DNA from: Hetaerina americana
Lineage: Eukaryota > Arthropoda > Insecta > Odonata > Calopterygidae
DNA length: 64,000 nucleotides
Reading direction: 5' to 3'
Assembly (NCBI GenBank): GCA_022747635.1
Contig: JAKTNV010000010.1
Span: 48,419,958 to 48,483,957, forward strand
The notes under the pieces were generated by a model. That model was not told the DNA's origin, did no database searches, and worked only from the letters and a program-made list of their open reading frames with translations. The position numbers and the translations under genes were made by a program. Each line of letters begins with the position of its first letter. The stretch's first letter is position 1. Shown in pieces: positions 24,530-35,497 of this stretch.

Positions 24530-24768
24530 TCGAAGTTCGTTTTGGTGTGTGTTGCCAGAGTACACCTAATACTGAGCCCAACGGCTTGTATAATTCACAC
24601 ATCAGGGTAGGTTGGCCAAATCTGTGCCGTATATGGTTTCCCATGAATTCTGGCACCCGAAAAATTAACTGCTGGGGTGAAGCTGACGGTGCCCAAAGAG
24701 GTATACCCTGGAATTGAACCTGGTCAGTAGTCTATCGCTCTACCCCTGGGCTACCACGTCCCCTAAAT
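24530..24768 (-). mobile_element. tRNA-derived SINE, family 1 (decayed)
   Basis: Minus-strand copy. It shares cccaacggcttgtataattc, acatcagggtagg, atatggtttcccatg and a degraded head ending in ctacccctgggctaccacg with the copy at 5172. The 3' end is decayed (gaagttcgttttggtg). Confidence 0.8.
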
Positions 24769-27094
24769 TTGGGATGATGACGATAAATATAGCCAATGGA
24801 AATGTGCCTTTGTGAAAATGAATCCAGATGTGTTTATTTTTAGTATAGCTGTAAAATGACTGTGAAATTCGACATTTCGACTATGATATAAAAATGAAAT
24901 TGGCGAATAAATGCATCGATGACAAATTTCCATCAAATTGTTACGAGTGTTCAAACGCGGATATTGAGATTCCGTTAGTTAGTGTAACTAGTATGTAGCA
25001 GAATAATGCATTCTCATCATAAGTCTAAAGATCTGCTTAATAATTCAGTGAGTGCTGCTCATTGATTTGCTCGTAATATAATGCGCAAGATCAATACAAG
25101 GGATGAGTTTATTTTAGAGATCATAATAATTCAATTTTTTCGTCGAAATAAAATTCAGTGCTATATTTACAATTATCGATTTTAATTCTTTTAGACTGAT
25201 ATTATAAATGAATATACAACCTCGGGATCCACAGTAATGGAGTATTAGGAGGTAGAAGTTTCATTCAGAACAGCTACCTCATTATTTCTTAAATATAAAC
25301 AATGTTTCAATAATACACGTTTATAACGCATCGTGATACTTATAAGTACGTGTAAATTGTCGTTATGGACCATCCAAAAACCACTTTTAAATTTGAAGAA
25401 TACCTTGAATGAATAATTATAATTTTTTTTAAACCTCTTGAGAAAAACTGTTAGATATCTAACCCAGTAGATGCGTCACATTCTTTCACGCCGTAATACG
25501 TTCCGTATGTGGTCGCTATAATATTCTTAATTTTTTATTTCACCCATTTTCAACGTAAGATTGACTAAAGTTTTGCTTTTTTGGGCATTTTCTTAGTTTG
25601 TATATGTTCCTGCGACTGTCAGTAGTTTTCGCAGTCCAAATCATAGAGATGTACTCCACAATATTATCAGTAAATGAATTACTGTCAGAAATATTTGCGA
25701 TAGCATACTGCTTTAATAACTTCACTGTCTTCGTTTTGTGATACCCTCTAGATAAGAGCTTCTTTGAAACATCGAATCGCCCTCTGGAGTTATGACAACT
25801 TTTGTCATCTTGGGGGGCTGAGAGCTATATTAATTAGAATACTATCGCTACATCGATATTTTGGTAAATATTTTAAACATTTTCTAGGGAGCGATGTGAG
25901 CCAATCCTGATGTAAAAATGTTTCAATAACTTTGAAATGGCGTAACTCGTGCCCGATGTAGTCCACAATTCGGCCGTGAAATGTCGCTACATGTCCGACA
26001 TCCTAAAAGCGCGTTAATCAAGCCAAGTCGGGTAATACCAGCGACTCAGTTCACGCGAATATTTAATATTTTTCACCCTGGTTTTTGTGCTAATTCCAAA
26101 TTCAATTCATTCCGTTTTAAACTTGCCCAAATATTTTCCTGGAATATGTTGCGTAAGGTTTGTCATCCATTTATGCCATTCAGCCGTAGAAGTAAACAGG
26201 ACATTCCCATTCAACGCTGTTTTTAATATGCAGCCAGGAGTTTATCTGCAGGCGTGAGGCTGCTAATCGAATGGACGCCTTCTATAATGTGTTAATTATT
26301 TATCAACAGTAACGCATTATTTGTGTGTTATTTGTATTGGGGTATAAGGATTAAACAATTCATTTGCCTTTGTATCAGAGGTCAGTGACAATGAAAACAT
26401 CGTAGATAAAACGATTTCATCTAATTTTTAACATGCCATAATATTTAGCCTTGCTCGCATTAAAATCCTGCCAAAACGTCTGCTTCGATATATTTTATTG
26501 GTTTCTATAGATATTCGTCTCCACTTTTGTTCCCTAAATGGCATTGGACTAAAGTCACAATTGTAAAATAAAGAATCAATGAATATTGCATAATGTTAGT
26601 GGTATGCCAAAGGGGGATTATGTAACTGTCATTCCCCTTAAATGCACCTAGATAGAAAAAAATAGTAAATACAAATGAAGCAGAAAGCGACTTAAGCACC
26701 CTAATACAATATTACATTGATATCATTGAAGCAATGACAGTGATACGTTTTCCATCGCTGAGGTAGCCTACATACAGACTTGGCAGGTGCAGATAGTGTA
26801 GGTGACTGCAATGCATGTTATAATTGTATTTACCATGAAACGAACCTGGCAAAGATTACTTCACATGAGTTAGATTAAGGAATATTTAGCCAATGAAAAG
26901 GACAGTGTTTGTGTGACTCAATTTTCTGACTAAAGTAACGGTAGTAATGAACAACCCAAATGGTGGTATCTGTAAAAAAAGCCAATATTCATGATCCTTT
27001 AATTTAAAATTCAGCAACTTGGAAAAAGTCAGTGATCAAAGCGAACAAGCAAAATCTTTTTTGGGCACAAATTTCCAGCTTTGGTCATTATTTT

Positions 27095-27190
27095 ATGGGA
27101 AGAGGGGAAGTTGTTGGATGAAATTTAGAGAAGGCAGAAAAAATGAGTAGTTAGAAGGAGCATGGATGGCCTGTTGGATGGTGAAGGACT
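27095..27190 (+). mobile_element. Short relic of the RTE-like LINE family
   Basis: gaagaggggaagttgttgga, then a related stretch with aggcagaaaaaatgag, lines up with the LINE C-terminal region (gaagagaggggtttgttggg then ggcagaaaaaatggatg at 4045-4095). It is decayed and short. Confidence 0.4.
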
Positions 27191-27262
27191 AGGCGTTTTT
27201 AGAAGTATAAAGAAAGCTGCCAAGTTAGATAAATTCATACAGGTATAACCAATTAAAGTCAG

Positions 27263-27328
27263 TTGGAAGGCTCCTTTAATGTTATTTCAGTTAGCAGGCG
27301 ATCAAATAATGTTATGGGAGCCTTCCAA
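27263..27328. repeat. Inverted repeat, 12-bp arms
   Basis: ttggaaggctcc at 27263-27274 and its exact complement ggagccttccaa at 27317-27328 are separated by 42 bp. It may be a small foldback element in intron 1. Confidence 0.7.
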
Positions 27329-27840
27329 ATACTTTTTATTGGCTATAGGGATTTACCAAACTTTTCATTCACTACCAATAGCTCACACATCTTCTTTCAA
27401 GAAAGAAAGTGGTAGAAAGTTGAAGAGGTGAAATAAATATCATAGGCGAAAGATGAGTTTAGATCAGTTGTAGGTGTTCAGATGTACATGATAATGTGGA
27501 TTAGCAGTTATAGACAGCGTAAAGCCCACATATACACAATAGGTTGCATTTGATAGCTTATAGCACTCCATGTGACATAATCTAAGTTCCTATGAATAGT
27601 AATCAATTTCTACATGAGCTGGATAAAAAATATAACAAGGTTGCTCCATAGTAATCTTTAATGAATATTCCCTTTGTAATTTGCCAGTGAGTAGATCTGA
27701 TCATACTGTTCCCTAAAAGATTGTAAATAAAAAGAGTAAAATTTTTAATAAGTAAGATTTCTCATTATATTTAAGTAATTCAAAATGATACCTAATTGCT
27801 CTTTCCCATTTTATTAATCAATTTTGCCTAAAAATAAAGT

Positions 27841-27964
27841 CATGAATTTTAATGCAACAATTTCAGAGTGTAAAAATCATTCGCCTTGACTGGGACTCGA
27901 ACCCAGATCCCTCAATATCCGGTCGAGTGCTTTAGCCATTTAAGCTACCAAGGCATGAATTTTA
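27841..27964 (-). mobile_element. Very short tRNA-derived SINE (family 2) with target duplication
   Basis: The insert 27852-27953 is flanked by the 11-bp direct repeat catgaatttta (27841-27851 and 27954-27964). On the minus strand a 72-nt tRNA-like unit (27954-27883) is followed by a 30-nt tail ending in ctctgaaattgttgca. The tRNA-like part folds as a full cloverleaf: acceptor stem GCCTTGG/TCAAGGC, a D arm, an anticodon stem CTCGA/TTGAG with loop CCGGATA, and a T arm CTGGG/CCCAG with loop TTCGAGT. The loop lacks U33, so it is probably not a working tRNA. A second copy with head and tail lies at 61265-61368. Confidence 0.85.
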
Positions 27965-28253
27965 TATTATCTCAATATCAACCACCCAAGTTCATTAATT
28001 TATTTTTCTGACATCAAATGTGATTCTTGAATACCACTTGTAGAAAGATATTCAATCTTATCAAGAAGACAGCAATTAGGTGACTGGAGTCCTTTAATTG
28101 AATTATTTCAGAAATTAAGTCATGTTTCAATTCTAAGTTTTAGATTGCATGTATGCAAAAATCACGTTTCATTACTTTTACTCTACATTTTACCAAACTT
28201 CATTTCCAAGCATCCAAAAGATATAATAGATTAATACAAAAACTCTTTTACAG

Positions 28254-28545
28254 GGAAATGGCACCTCAGGAGGTATTGCAGATGGATGCCCTCCAAGTGT
28301 GGTCCCTCTTTTGTCTTCCACACCATCATCTTCATTGCCAGAGCCAGAACATACTGATGGCATAGCAGCCGAAGTCCTTCCAGCAGCAGATGAGCCAATC
28401 GTGGGCCCCCCTGCCTCTCCCCTCCTCAGTCACCATAGCCCAGTCTCTGGGCTTTTGCATATGCCCACATCTGCCCTTCAGCAGGATGACCATCGCATTC
28501 GAGTATCTGTTTATTGGTACACTCGAGCACTAAAGAAACATAGAG
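28254..28545 (+). CDS. TGF-beta propeptide protein, exon B
   Basis: The exon is bordered by actcttttacag and a donor g|gtaatc. It enters in phase 0 and leaves in phase 1 (97 codons plus one base). The first two thirds, from GNGTSGGIADGCPPSVVPLL to a Pro/Ser/Glu-rich segment, look like a disordered insertion that separates two propeptide strands. The end reads DDHRIRVSVYWYTRALKKHR, which fits the propeptide strand that follows the 'LRLyr' strand. NGT near the start is a possible glycosylation site. One Cys is present. Codons agree with the frames of exons A and C without any shift, which supports the model. Confidence 0.78.
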
Positions 28546-29725
28546 GTAATCCATCTGTTTCAATTCTACATATCACCAAACTGAGTCAAATAAATCTATC
28601 ATTAATAGTTCACAACATGGCTACTGAAGGTTAAAAATGTTACTTTTGAGATTAAATGAAATTGTTAGATTTCCGTTCAAGACATGGAATCTTTTTTGAA
28701 GTCCGCCTTCCACCATGGCACCATGCGACTTGAAAATTGAAAAAAATCCTTTGAAAGCAAGCATAGGTTTCAAATCCAATTCCTATACAGTCCATAACTC
28801 AAACTCTTACAACTGGACAAAGAATTTTCGGTGAGACTTTATAGGTAAAACTTTTTACAGCAAGCAGCATGCAATAAGTGACAGTCCATAATAATGTGAT
28901 GTGTTTAAAATAAGTAAGAGGAAGGAAATTGCATAAATGACTTATAATAGCCAAAGATAAAAATATGTATCATGGAATTAACATTTATCCATATTTTTGC
29001 TTACCTATAGGTACATATTAGCCCCCATAGTACTAAAATGTTAACTCAAACTAACTAATCCCAAATGAGCATTTTGATTATAAGGAATTTTCCAGCATAA
29101 TTTTGAATGTGGATGTAAACTGAATCATGCTTAGCGATTTAAACTGATCATGAGGATTTGAGGTATATTGCATTGAATTATCCATTTATTATGTCATTAA
29201 AACAGTAGCTCCTAGAAAGTCATTCCATACAAGTAAAAATGTTGAAGTAACTGTGTACCCAGGATTTCTAAAATCTTTTCGCATAAAATGAGCTTAAAGT
29301 TAGGATGTGAGAAAGATGAGATATTTGTCACCTGTGATGTGTATCTATCTTCATATTTCCAGAAAGAACAAAAAATTCAGAAAGTTGCCCAAAACCAAAA
29401 ACATTGTAATATATGTTTAGGTGCCATAGCATTTGTCAAAGCAGTAGATCTTCTCAGAGTAGTAGGTCCTCTGGAATCATCAAAAAAGAGCTCATGCGAA
29501 TGTGAAATATTAATATTTCATGCCTAATCTTGGAGTATTTTTGTACCTATAATATTCACTATTTAGCTAATCCTTATAGCAATAGTCCATCAGAAAGATA
29601 TGCATATTACACTGTCCTTGTAAAATCACTCTAGATGAATATGTATTATGGACTAAATTTTTAGCAATTAAGTACATTATAGAAACTGTGACAGCAGACC
29701 AGCTGTGTCCTCTTTATATTTACAG
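28546..29725 (+). other. Intron 2, 1.2 kb
   Basis: GTAATC to TTTATATTTACAG. AT-rich and CpG-poor, with a chance ORF at 29288-29527. No element was recognised. Confidence 0.7.
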
Positions 29726-29929
29726 CTGTGAAGAGGAAGCTGCTTGACTCTCAAATGGTTTCTGTCAGTAGTCCCAAAGAGTGGGTTGCATTCGATGTTC
29801 GATTTGCTGCAAGAGTCTGGAGGGAACTTGGACGCAACTTTGGCCTTGTCGTTGAGGTTGAAGATGAGGATGGCGCCCTCCTCCCAGCAGAGCGGTACTT
29901 TGCAGCAATGAACTGCTCAAAAGAGGCAT
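29726..29929 (+). CDS. TGF-beta propeptide protein, exon C
   Basis: This is the most diagnostic exon. With the base carried from exon B it reads AVKRKLLDSQMVSVSSPKEW, then VAFDVRFAARVWRELGRNFG and LVVEVEDEDGALLPAERYF. This is the classic end of a TGF-beta/BMP propeptide: 'rLLDsr.v', 'W.sFDVt.AvrrW' and 'n.GLvveV.d'. It ends AAMNCSKEA in phase 1 at a consensus donor (cat|gtgagt); NCS is a possible glycosylation site. In known ligands this strand is followed by a linker, a furin site and the cystine-knot factor; here a different tail follows in exon D. Confidence 0.88.
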
Positions 29930-31399
29930 GTGAGTAGGGTGGGAATGTTGGTTATGCCCCTTTCCAAGAACTCCCTGTTGCTGTGCTACTCTGTTTTTAG
30001 CACATTCTAATATCTTATGCCTTCTAATCTCATGGAATGGTTTTCTGAGACCGAATAACAACTTTCAGTGAATTTTGAGTGCCTCAAACCTGGTTTTTAT
30101 CATGGTTGATTGTCTACTCCATTTTTTAGAATGGTGAGGTAAATAGAGGTAATTTTCTTTGTGTTGTTAGCTATTGTGAGCAGACAGACAGTTTCATTAT
30201 TGGAACTGCAGATATGAGCATGATATCTCATTTTAAGGTGATATTTGGCTATATGATGAATGTAAAATTGTCATAATTCAACTGACCAATTGCGCATCCA
30301 TAACTCACTTGTCATAATAAGTCACTTTCAAGAGTTAAGGCATGGTGTTTATTTTGTTTGCATGAGCTTCTATAATTACAGGCTGAATGCATCCAACCAA
30401 AATGCTAGAACAATACTTGAATGTTATGCATGCGCTTCAGTTTTTAATTTCATTATTCAATCCTTAAACCTGAAATTTTTTTATGATGTAGAAAAAGCAT
30501 TTTAAACATCAAAATAAATCACATGAAATAAAAGTTATAATTTAAAGATGTAATATGCAAAGTTTCTCCCAGGAGACTTCAAATTAGTGTTAAATTTTAT
30601 ATTCATATGCTCCATGCACAATAAAAAATTTAGATCTCAAAGCATTTAGTGAAATAAGATTACTATATTCACTGTTTGGAATGTCCATAGTCACTGCATT
30701 AAGGGGCATCCCTCATTAGATGCTCTGGGTTTCTGACCTCACCAGCATTCATCTATCCAAATGAAAAAAATGAGATAATTTTTCAGTCAACTTTTAAATT
30801 TATTTCTAAAAAAGTTTCATTAATTAAGGATCAAATAATATGCTGTGGTTTTTCCATAGCAGTCTCATCACGTTAGCCTTTATTTTGTTGGGAGCCACAC
30901 TGGGCCATGATAACTCACTCATTGTATTATGAGAACATTTTGGATAAACCTGTCGCTTCCATCAGGTCAAAATTTTGGTAATTGATTGCACCGAGCCCTA
31001 TTAATTACTCATTTTAATCAATACAGTATTGCATTGCTTGAAGCCCAGATGCAATCTCAGTATTTCTTCAGGCCCATAGTGTTAGATATTGCATCTGAGC
31101 CTGATACCTTGAACCATGATCATGCAAATCTCATAAACATGAAATTTTCTTCTACCACTACAAAGAAGAAAATTGTACTTATTAACTAAATTTTAACTTG
31201 AAAATTTAATAAATTAGAAGAAACTTTATCAACACAATGAAACAAGATGTTTCAGAAATGCAATGAGGTGCAACTGAATGGATTGAGTGTGCTCAGAAGA
31301 ATTTCTGGAAGAATGGCAGAACAAATTGGGTAAACTATAGGGAAATACTGCAAATAAGAAATATATGCCCATTAGGAACATTTTGAGACATTATGGATT

Positions 31400-31640
31400 T
31401 CTAATCAGGTTGGGTAATCAAGTGGGTAGAGTGATGGTCTAGTGACTGGAGTGTCCCAGTCTAATTCCGGGGTATGCTTCTGGGCGCTCTAACCTTTGCA
31501 CAATCGGTGTGATATTTTGAGTATCAGATCATTCTAGAAAACAATAGATGGCACAGGGAAAGGAGCTGCACCACCTACCTGGATGTGTGAACTTCACATA
31601 CCCTTGGGCTTAGTATTTGGTTAACTTTGCCCTTATCTAT
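31400..31640 (+). mobile_element. tRNA-derived SINE, family 1 (heavily decayed)
   Basis: The + strand order is kept: gtgggtagagtgatggtcta, a degraded B box (cagtctaattccggg), ggcacagggaaaggagctgc, ggatgtgtgaacttcacata, then cttgggcttagta. Most CpGs of the family are lost here, in line with the CpG-poor domain. Confidence 0.7.
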
Positions 31641-31833
31641 GAAACCAAATTCCTGGTCATTTACTGTGGTAAAAATGGTGAGTGGAAGGACTACAGAAGA
31701 AGGCACCAAATGAAATGCATTAAATTGATAAGTGAAAATATCTCAAGGATCAACCAATTGTTACACCTTACAAAAAGTTTCCAAAGAAAGAATAAAACAA
31801 GATATAATTTTGGGTAGTTTGCCATTTAGTGTA

Positions 31834-33015
31834 GGTTTTGGATGGACCCAGTTTTAACATTGCTACATATCTTCATTTAACAGGTACATTCTGGCACATT
31901 ACACTTTTAATTGTTGTTCAATTCAGCATTTTTCCCTACCTTTATTCTCTTCAACATGTTTATATTTTTCCTCCCCATACCAAGGCCACCAAACAGCCTC
32001 CCATCTATCACAGCCCTCAACATCCATAACCAGTCAAATAACTGTACAACCACTTTTCCTACTTCCTTTGGATTTATCCCAGCACCTCTTATTCCACCTC
32101 TGTTTTCCTTTCCATTCATGTTAAATTTCCCATCCTTCTACACAATAACACTCTGAAAACCTCCAGTCTACACCTATTGTCTTGCTTCAATGACCATGCT
32201 TCCATGCTGTACAAAATTGCACTCCATGTGAAAGTTTTGATGAGTCTTTTCTAAACATCCTTACTCAATGTTCCTTCCATTAATTTCCCTTTCTTTTTCA
32301 AAAGCTTCTTTGCCAAACTTATTTCTCTTTATGTACCTATTACTTTGACCATCATTGTCCAAAACACTTCCTAGGTAGGTTAACTGTTACATTAGCTCTA
32401 GTTTTTGCCATATATTTGAACATTTAACTAAACATTCCTTTTTCCCGAAATGCCCATAACTTTGTTCTTCTTATGTCAATTCTCATCCCATGCCTACTGC
32501 TTTGACTTTTTGGTGTGTCCAATAATGATTCTAACCCCTTGGCTGACTGACTAACTAAAGATTGATTATCCTCAAACCTCATGGATTGTATTAATTCTGC
32601 CCCGACTTTCATTCCTCTCTTCAGTTTATCCCATTCTTCCGGAATCATTTCTTCCATGTTTACATTGAAAAGCTGGAGTGAACACCGATCTCTTACTCCT
32701 CTATCCCACACTGCCCATCCTGGCTTTCCACCGACCACACATACTTGAGCAGTCTGGGACATGCACTGGTTGCAAATAAGTAAGCAAATAACCTATCCTT
32801 CCAGTATATACCTAACTAAAGTTTCATTTATAAATTTTAAACAATTGACTCTATTATGAGCACCTCAATATCTACAAAACCAACAAATACATTCTGGTTG
32901 TACTCCATATTCCTATTAGAGACCTCATTACTGCATTGGCATTACAAGTACCTCCTTCCCAAAACCAAACTGATCACTCCCTAATTATTTCTTATTTAAT
33001 TTTCTCTTTGTGGTA
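31834..33015 (-). mobile_element. LINE copy L3, RTE-like, 5'-truncated and decayed
   Basis: A minus-strand copy in intron 3. Its 3' end is near the ttttggatggac block at 31845 (the complement of the family gtccatccaaaa), and it extends leftwards through the reverse transcriptase to about 33015. Recognisable words in the ORF 32762-32424 are MSQTAQVCV and SQSAKGLESLL, matching MSQTAQVRV and CQSAKGLQELL of L2 and L1. CpGs of L2 appear here as TpG or CpA (for example ctcaatgtt for ctcaacgtc). Confidence 0.85.
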
Positions 33016-35497
33016 TCTAGCAATGAATATTTCTTATGTATCTACATATAAGGGTTAATATGAAAATAATATATGAAAAACTTTAATTAATATTTGTATT
33101 ATACAGATATATATATATGCAACATTCTCTTGATTTACAACACTAATTCAAAATTAAATGAGGTAGAAAAACTTGAGTACTTAGCAGTATTAGTTATACT
33201 TATATCTCATACCTTCTTACTTATGCCACATACTACTTTATAGTTATACTCATAAAGTTACTATCAACCAATATTATAGGTTGATTTTCAAACTTTTTCC
33301 TCCTGCAGTATTTTATTCCTCCTTGTCACACAAGCAGAAATTACTTGCAAATGAGCTTATGATATATTCACATATATTTAAACTTTTCTAACATAATTAA
33401 TAATAAAAATCATTCCATCATTCTGAGGTTAGGTAGATTTGTCTACTACTATTCAATTAATGAAATAATTGTAGTTAATATTCATCTTATTTTTTAATAT
33501 TTTTACCATAATTTCATTTGAAGTTCAGGAACTTCATGGCCAGTATTGGGCTTTTGTTAACTATATTTTTGTACACACTTCTCAGGATCTAGTATAGGTT
33601 TTATTCTTTCTTATCACCCATTAACTATGTAGAACTTAATCAAACATGACACAGGAAATATTGGTTCCAACTCATAAAATTTCTTTAAAATAAGTTCTAT
33701 TATTTAAGTTGTAGGCTTTGACAGAGTATTCATAGCACTATGGTGACTTTTGAGTGAGACTGCATATGGACCATTGTGTGAGTAACATTTCTCATGTTAC
33801 AATAAGCATTTAAATAATTATCTTTTTCTCATAATTAACAGGAAGGTTTTCCACACATGAAATGCAGTGTAGCATACGTAGGAGGTCATTACAGTTTCCT
33901 TTCCTCTACTTATTCCTGATTTCCCATAATAGTGTGAATCATCTGTTTTGCCAATGAAACTGTCCTCCATCTCTTCTATGGCCCCTTCTATCCCCTCCTC
34001 TTTCTTCCAATTTTTGCTTCCCCATCCAACGTCCCAACCCAAGAGGGCGTCCACTTCCGCAACATTGGATTAGGCCTCACCTCATGAGATGAGTCAAAAA
34101 ACAATGGAATTGATATACATGAATTCATCTATATTGATTTGTTCACATTTTTAATTTGTTTTTATAATTGGCTTTTTTGATTGACTTAAACATAACGGTT
34201 GTTATATATTGCACTCAATCTTCCCGCTCTTACATGTATGTATATATTTTCATTTTAATTGGTTATTTTCCTCTTTCATTAACATACCAATTAGAAAAAT
34301 GTTTTCTGTTCAAATCCATCAATTACTTTATCATATTGTCATGATGGTTTTATAATTAAAGCTTGCAGGTTAAAAAAAAAGCAATCAGACTGAAGCCAAA
34401 TTGAAATTTTTTACTTAATTTTAGATATTAGAGAGAATATTATACATATTACATATTATTATTTTAGAAGTAGAGATTGAGGTGATGATTTTAGTTGTTA
34501 GCTATGCTTGCTGCATTTTGTTGAAAATACTATTTAATCAATCTCATTATTTAAACTAATTTAATAATTTTCTACAATTTTTTAAGGTTTTCACTAAGGC
34601 AACACAATTTGTTACATTGTAGTTCAAATTTTAAAATGATAAAGAAGTTGTTACATTATATCAGATCGGATTTATTTTAGTATCCAATATGTATTATAGT
34701 TCAAGTTGATATTATTAAAATTTGAAAATAGGTTTGCTATGATTTTCTATTTAAACCTTTTGTCTATTGGTTCTTTCATAATTCTTTTATAAGCTTTGGC
34801 ATGAATAAGTAGTAATTTTTTGTAGCTATACATAATATAGTTAAAGTAAAATCTCAATAAAAACAAAATATTGTGGACTAAATAATCAGGGACAAAGAGA
34901 ATTGATATTCATTGAAATTAATATTAATCTCAAAATGCAAGAAGATGACAGCAATAGTGGGTGATGAACTTTAAGACGAGGAAAGTCTCTCTGATTGTAT
35001 CTATGCTCCAAATGTTTTCCAACATAGACCAAACTTTTTGGCTTATACCACACATATCAGGGTGGATACATTTCAAAAGAGAGATGATTAAACAACCTTC
35101 ATTCTGAATTCAAATTCTCGATCGGTTCATTTTCATGAAAATGAAAGGCAGGTTGATCAAAGTGAGAGGGTACATGTTCCCTGCTTTTGGGAATATTTTT
35201 TGCTTAAATAAAATTTAAAATATATTACTCATCAACTTAAAACTAATTTAGAGCTCCTCCTCCCAGGATCATAAAATTATTCATGAAAATATGTGTTGTG
35301 GCCTATAACTTAGTGCTATTAGTTTCACATTTTGCATGATTTTCAACTCTCTTTGTGAGAGAAAAAGTTATAAAATTATTATTGTTCATATAATACATGA
35401 AAGTGATTGCCCTTTCATCTCCCTCTCCCTGCAGTGGTTTTCTGGATATGGTACTGGCGTTGAGAGGTTATTTAATGGCATATCTTATCTTCTACAG

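Larger units (their letters stand above)
22633..28253 (+). other. Intron 1 (between exons A and B), 5.6 kb
   Basis: The intron starts gtgagt and ends aactcttttacag. It contains SINE copies (24530-24768 and 27841-27964), possible tRNA-derived relics (23690-23830 and 24125-24390), a small LINE relic (27095-27190) and an inverted repeat (27263-27328). CpG density falls sharply from about 26.9 kb onwards. Confidence 0.7.
29930..35497 (+). other. Intron 3, 5.6 kb
   Basis: It runs from gtgagt to tcttatcttctacag. It holds a decayed SINE (31400-31640) and LINE copy L3 (31834-33015); the rest is AT-rich, CpG-poor DNA (33016-35400) with no recognised feature. Before its end lies a second acceptor with a better pyrimidine tract (ctccctctccctgcag, AG at 35433-35434). 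Confidence 0.7.

Noticed and set aside
27883..27954. Functional tRNA gene
   Set aside because: The cloverleaf is good, but U33 is missing, a second diverged copy with the same tail exists, and a target duplication shows that it is a mobile element.
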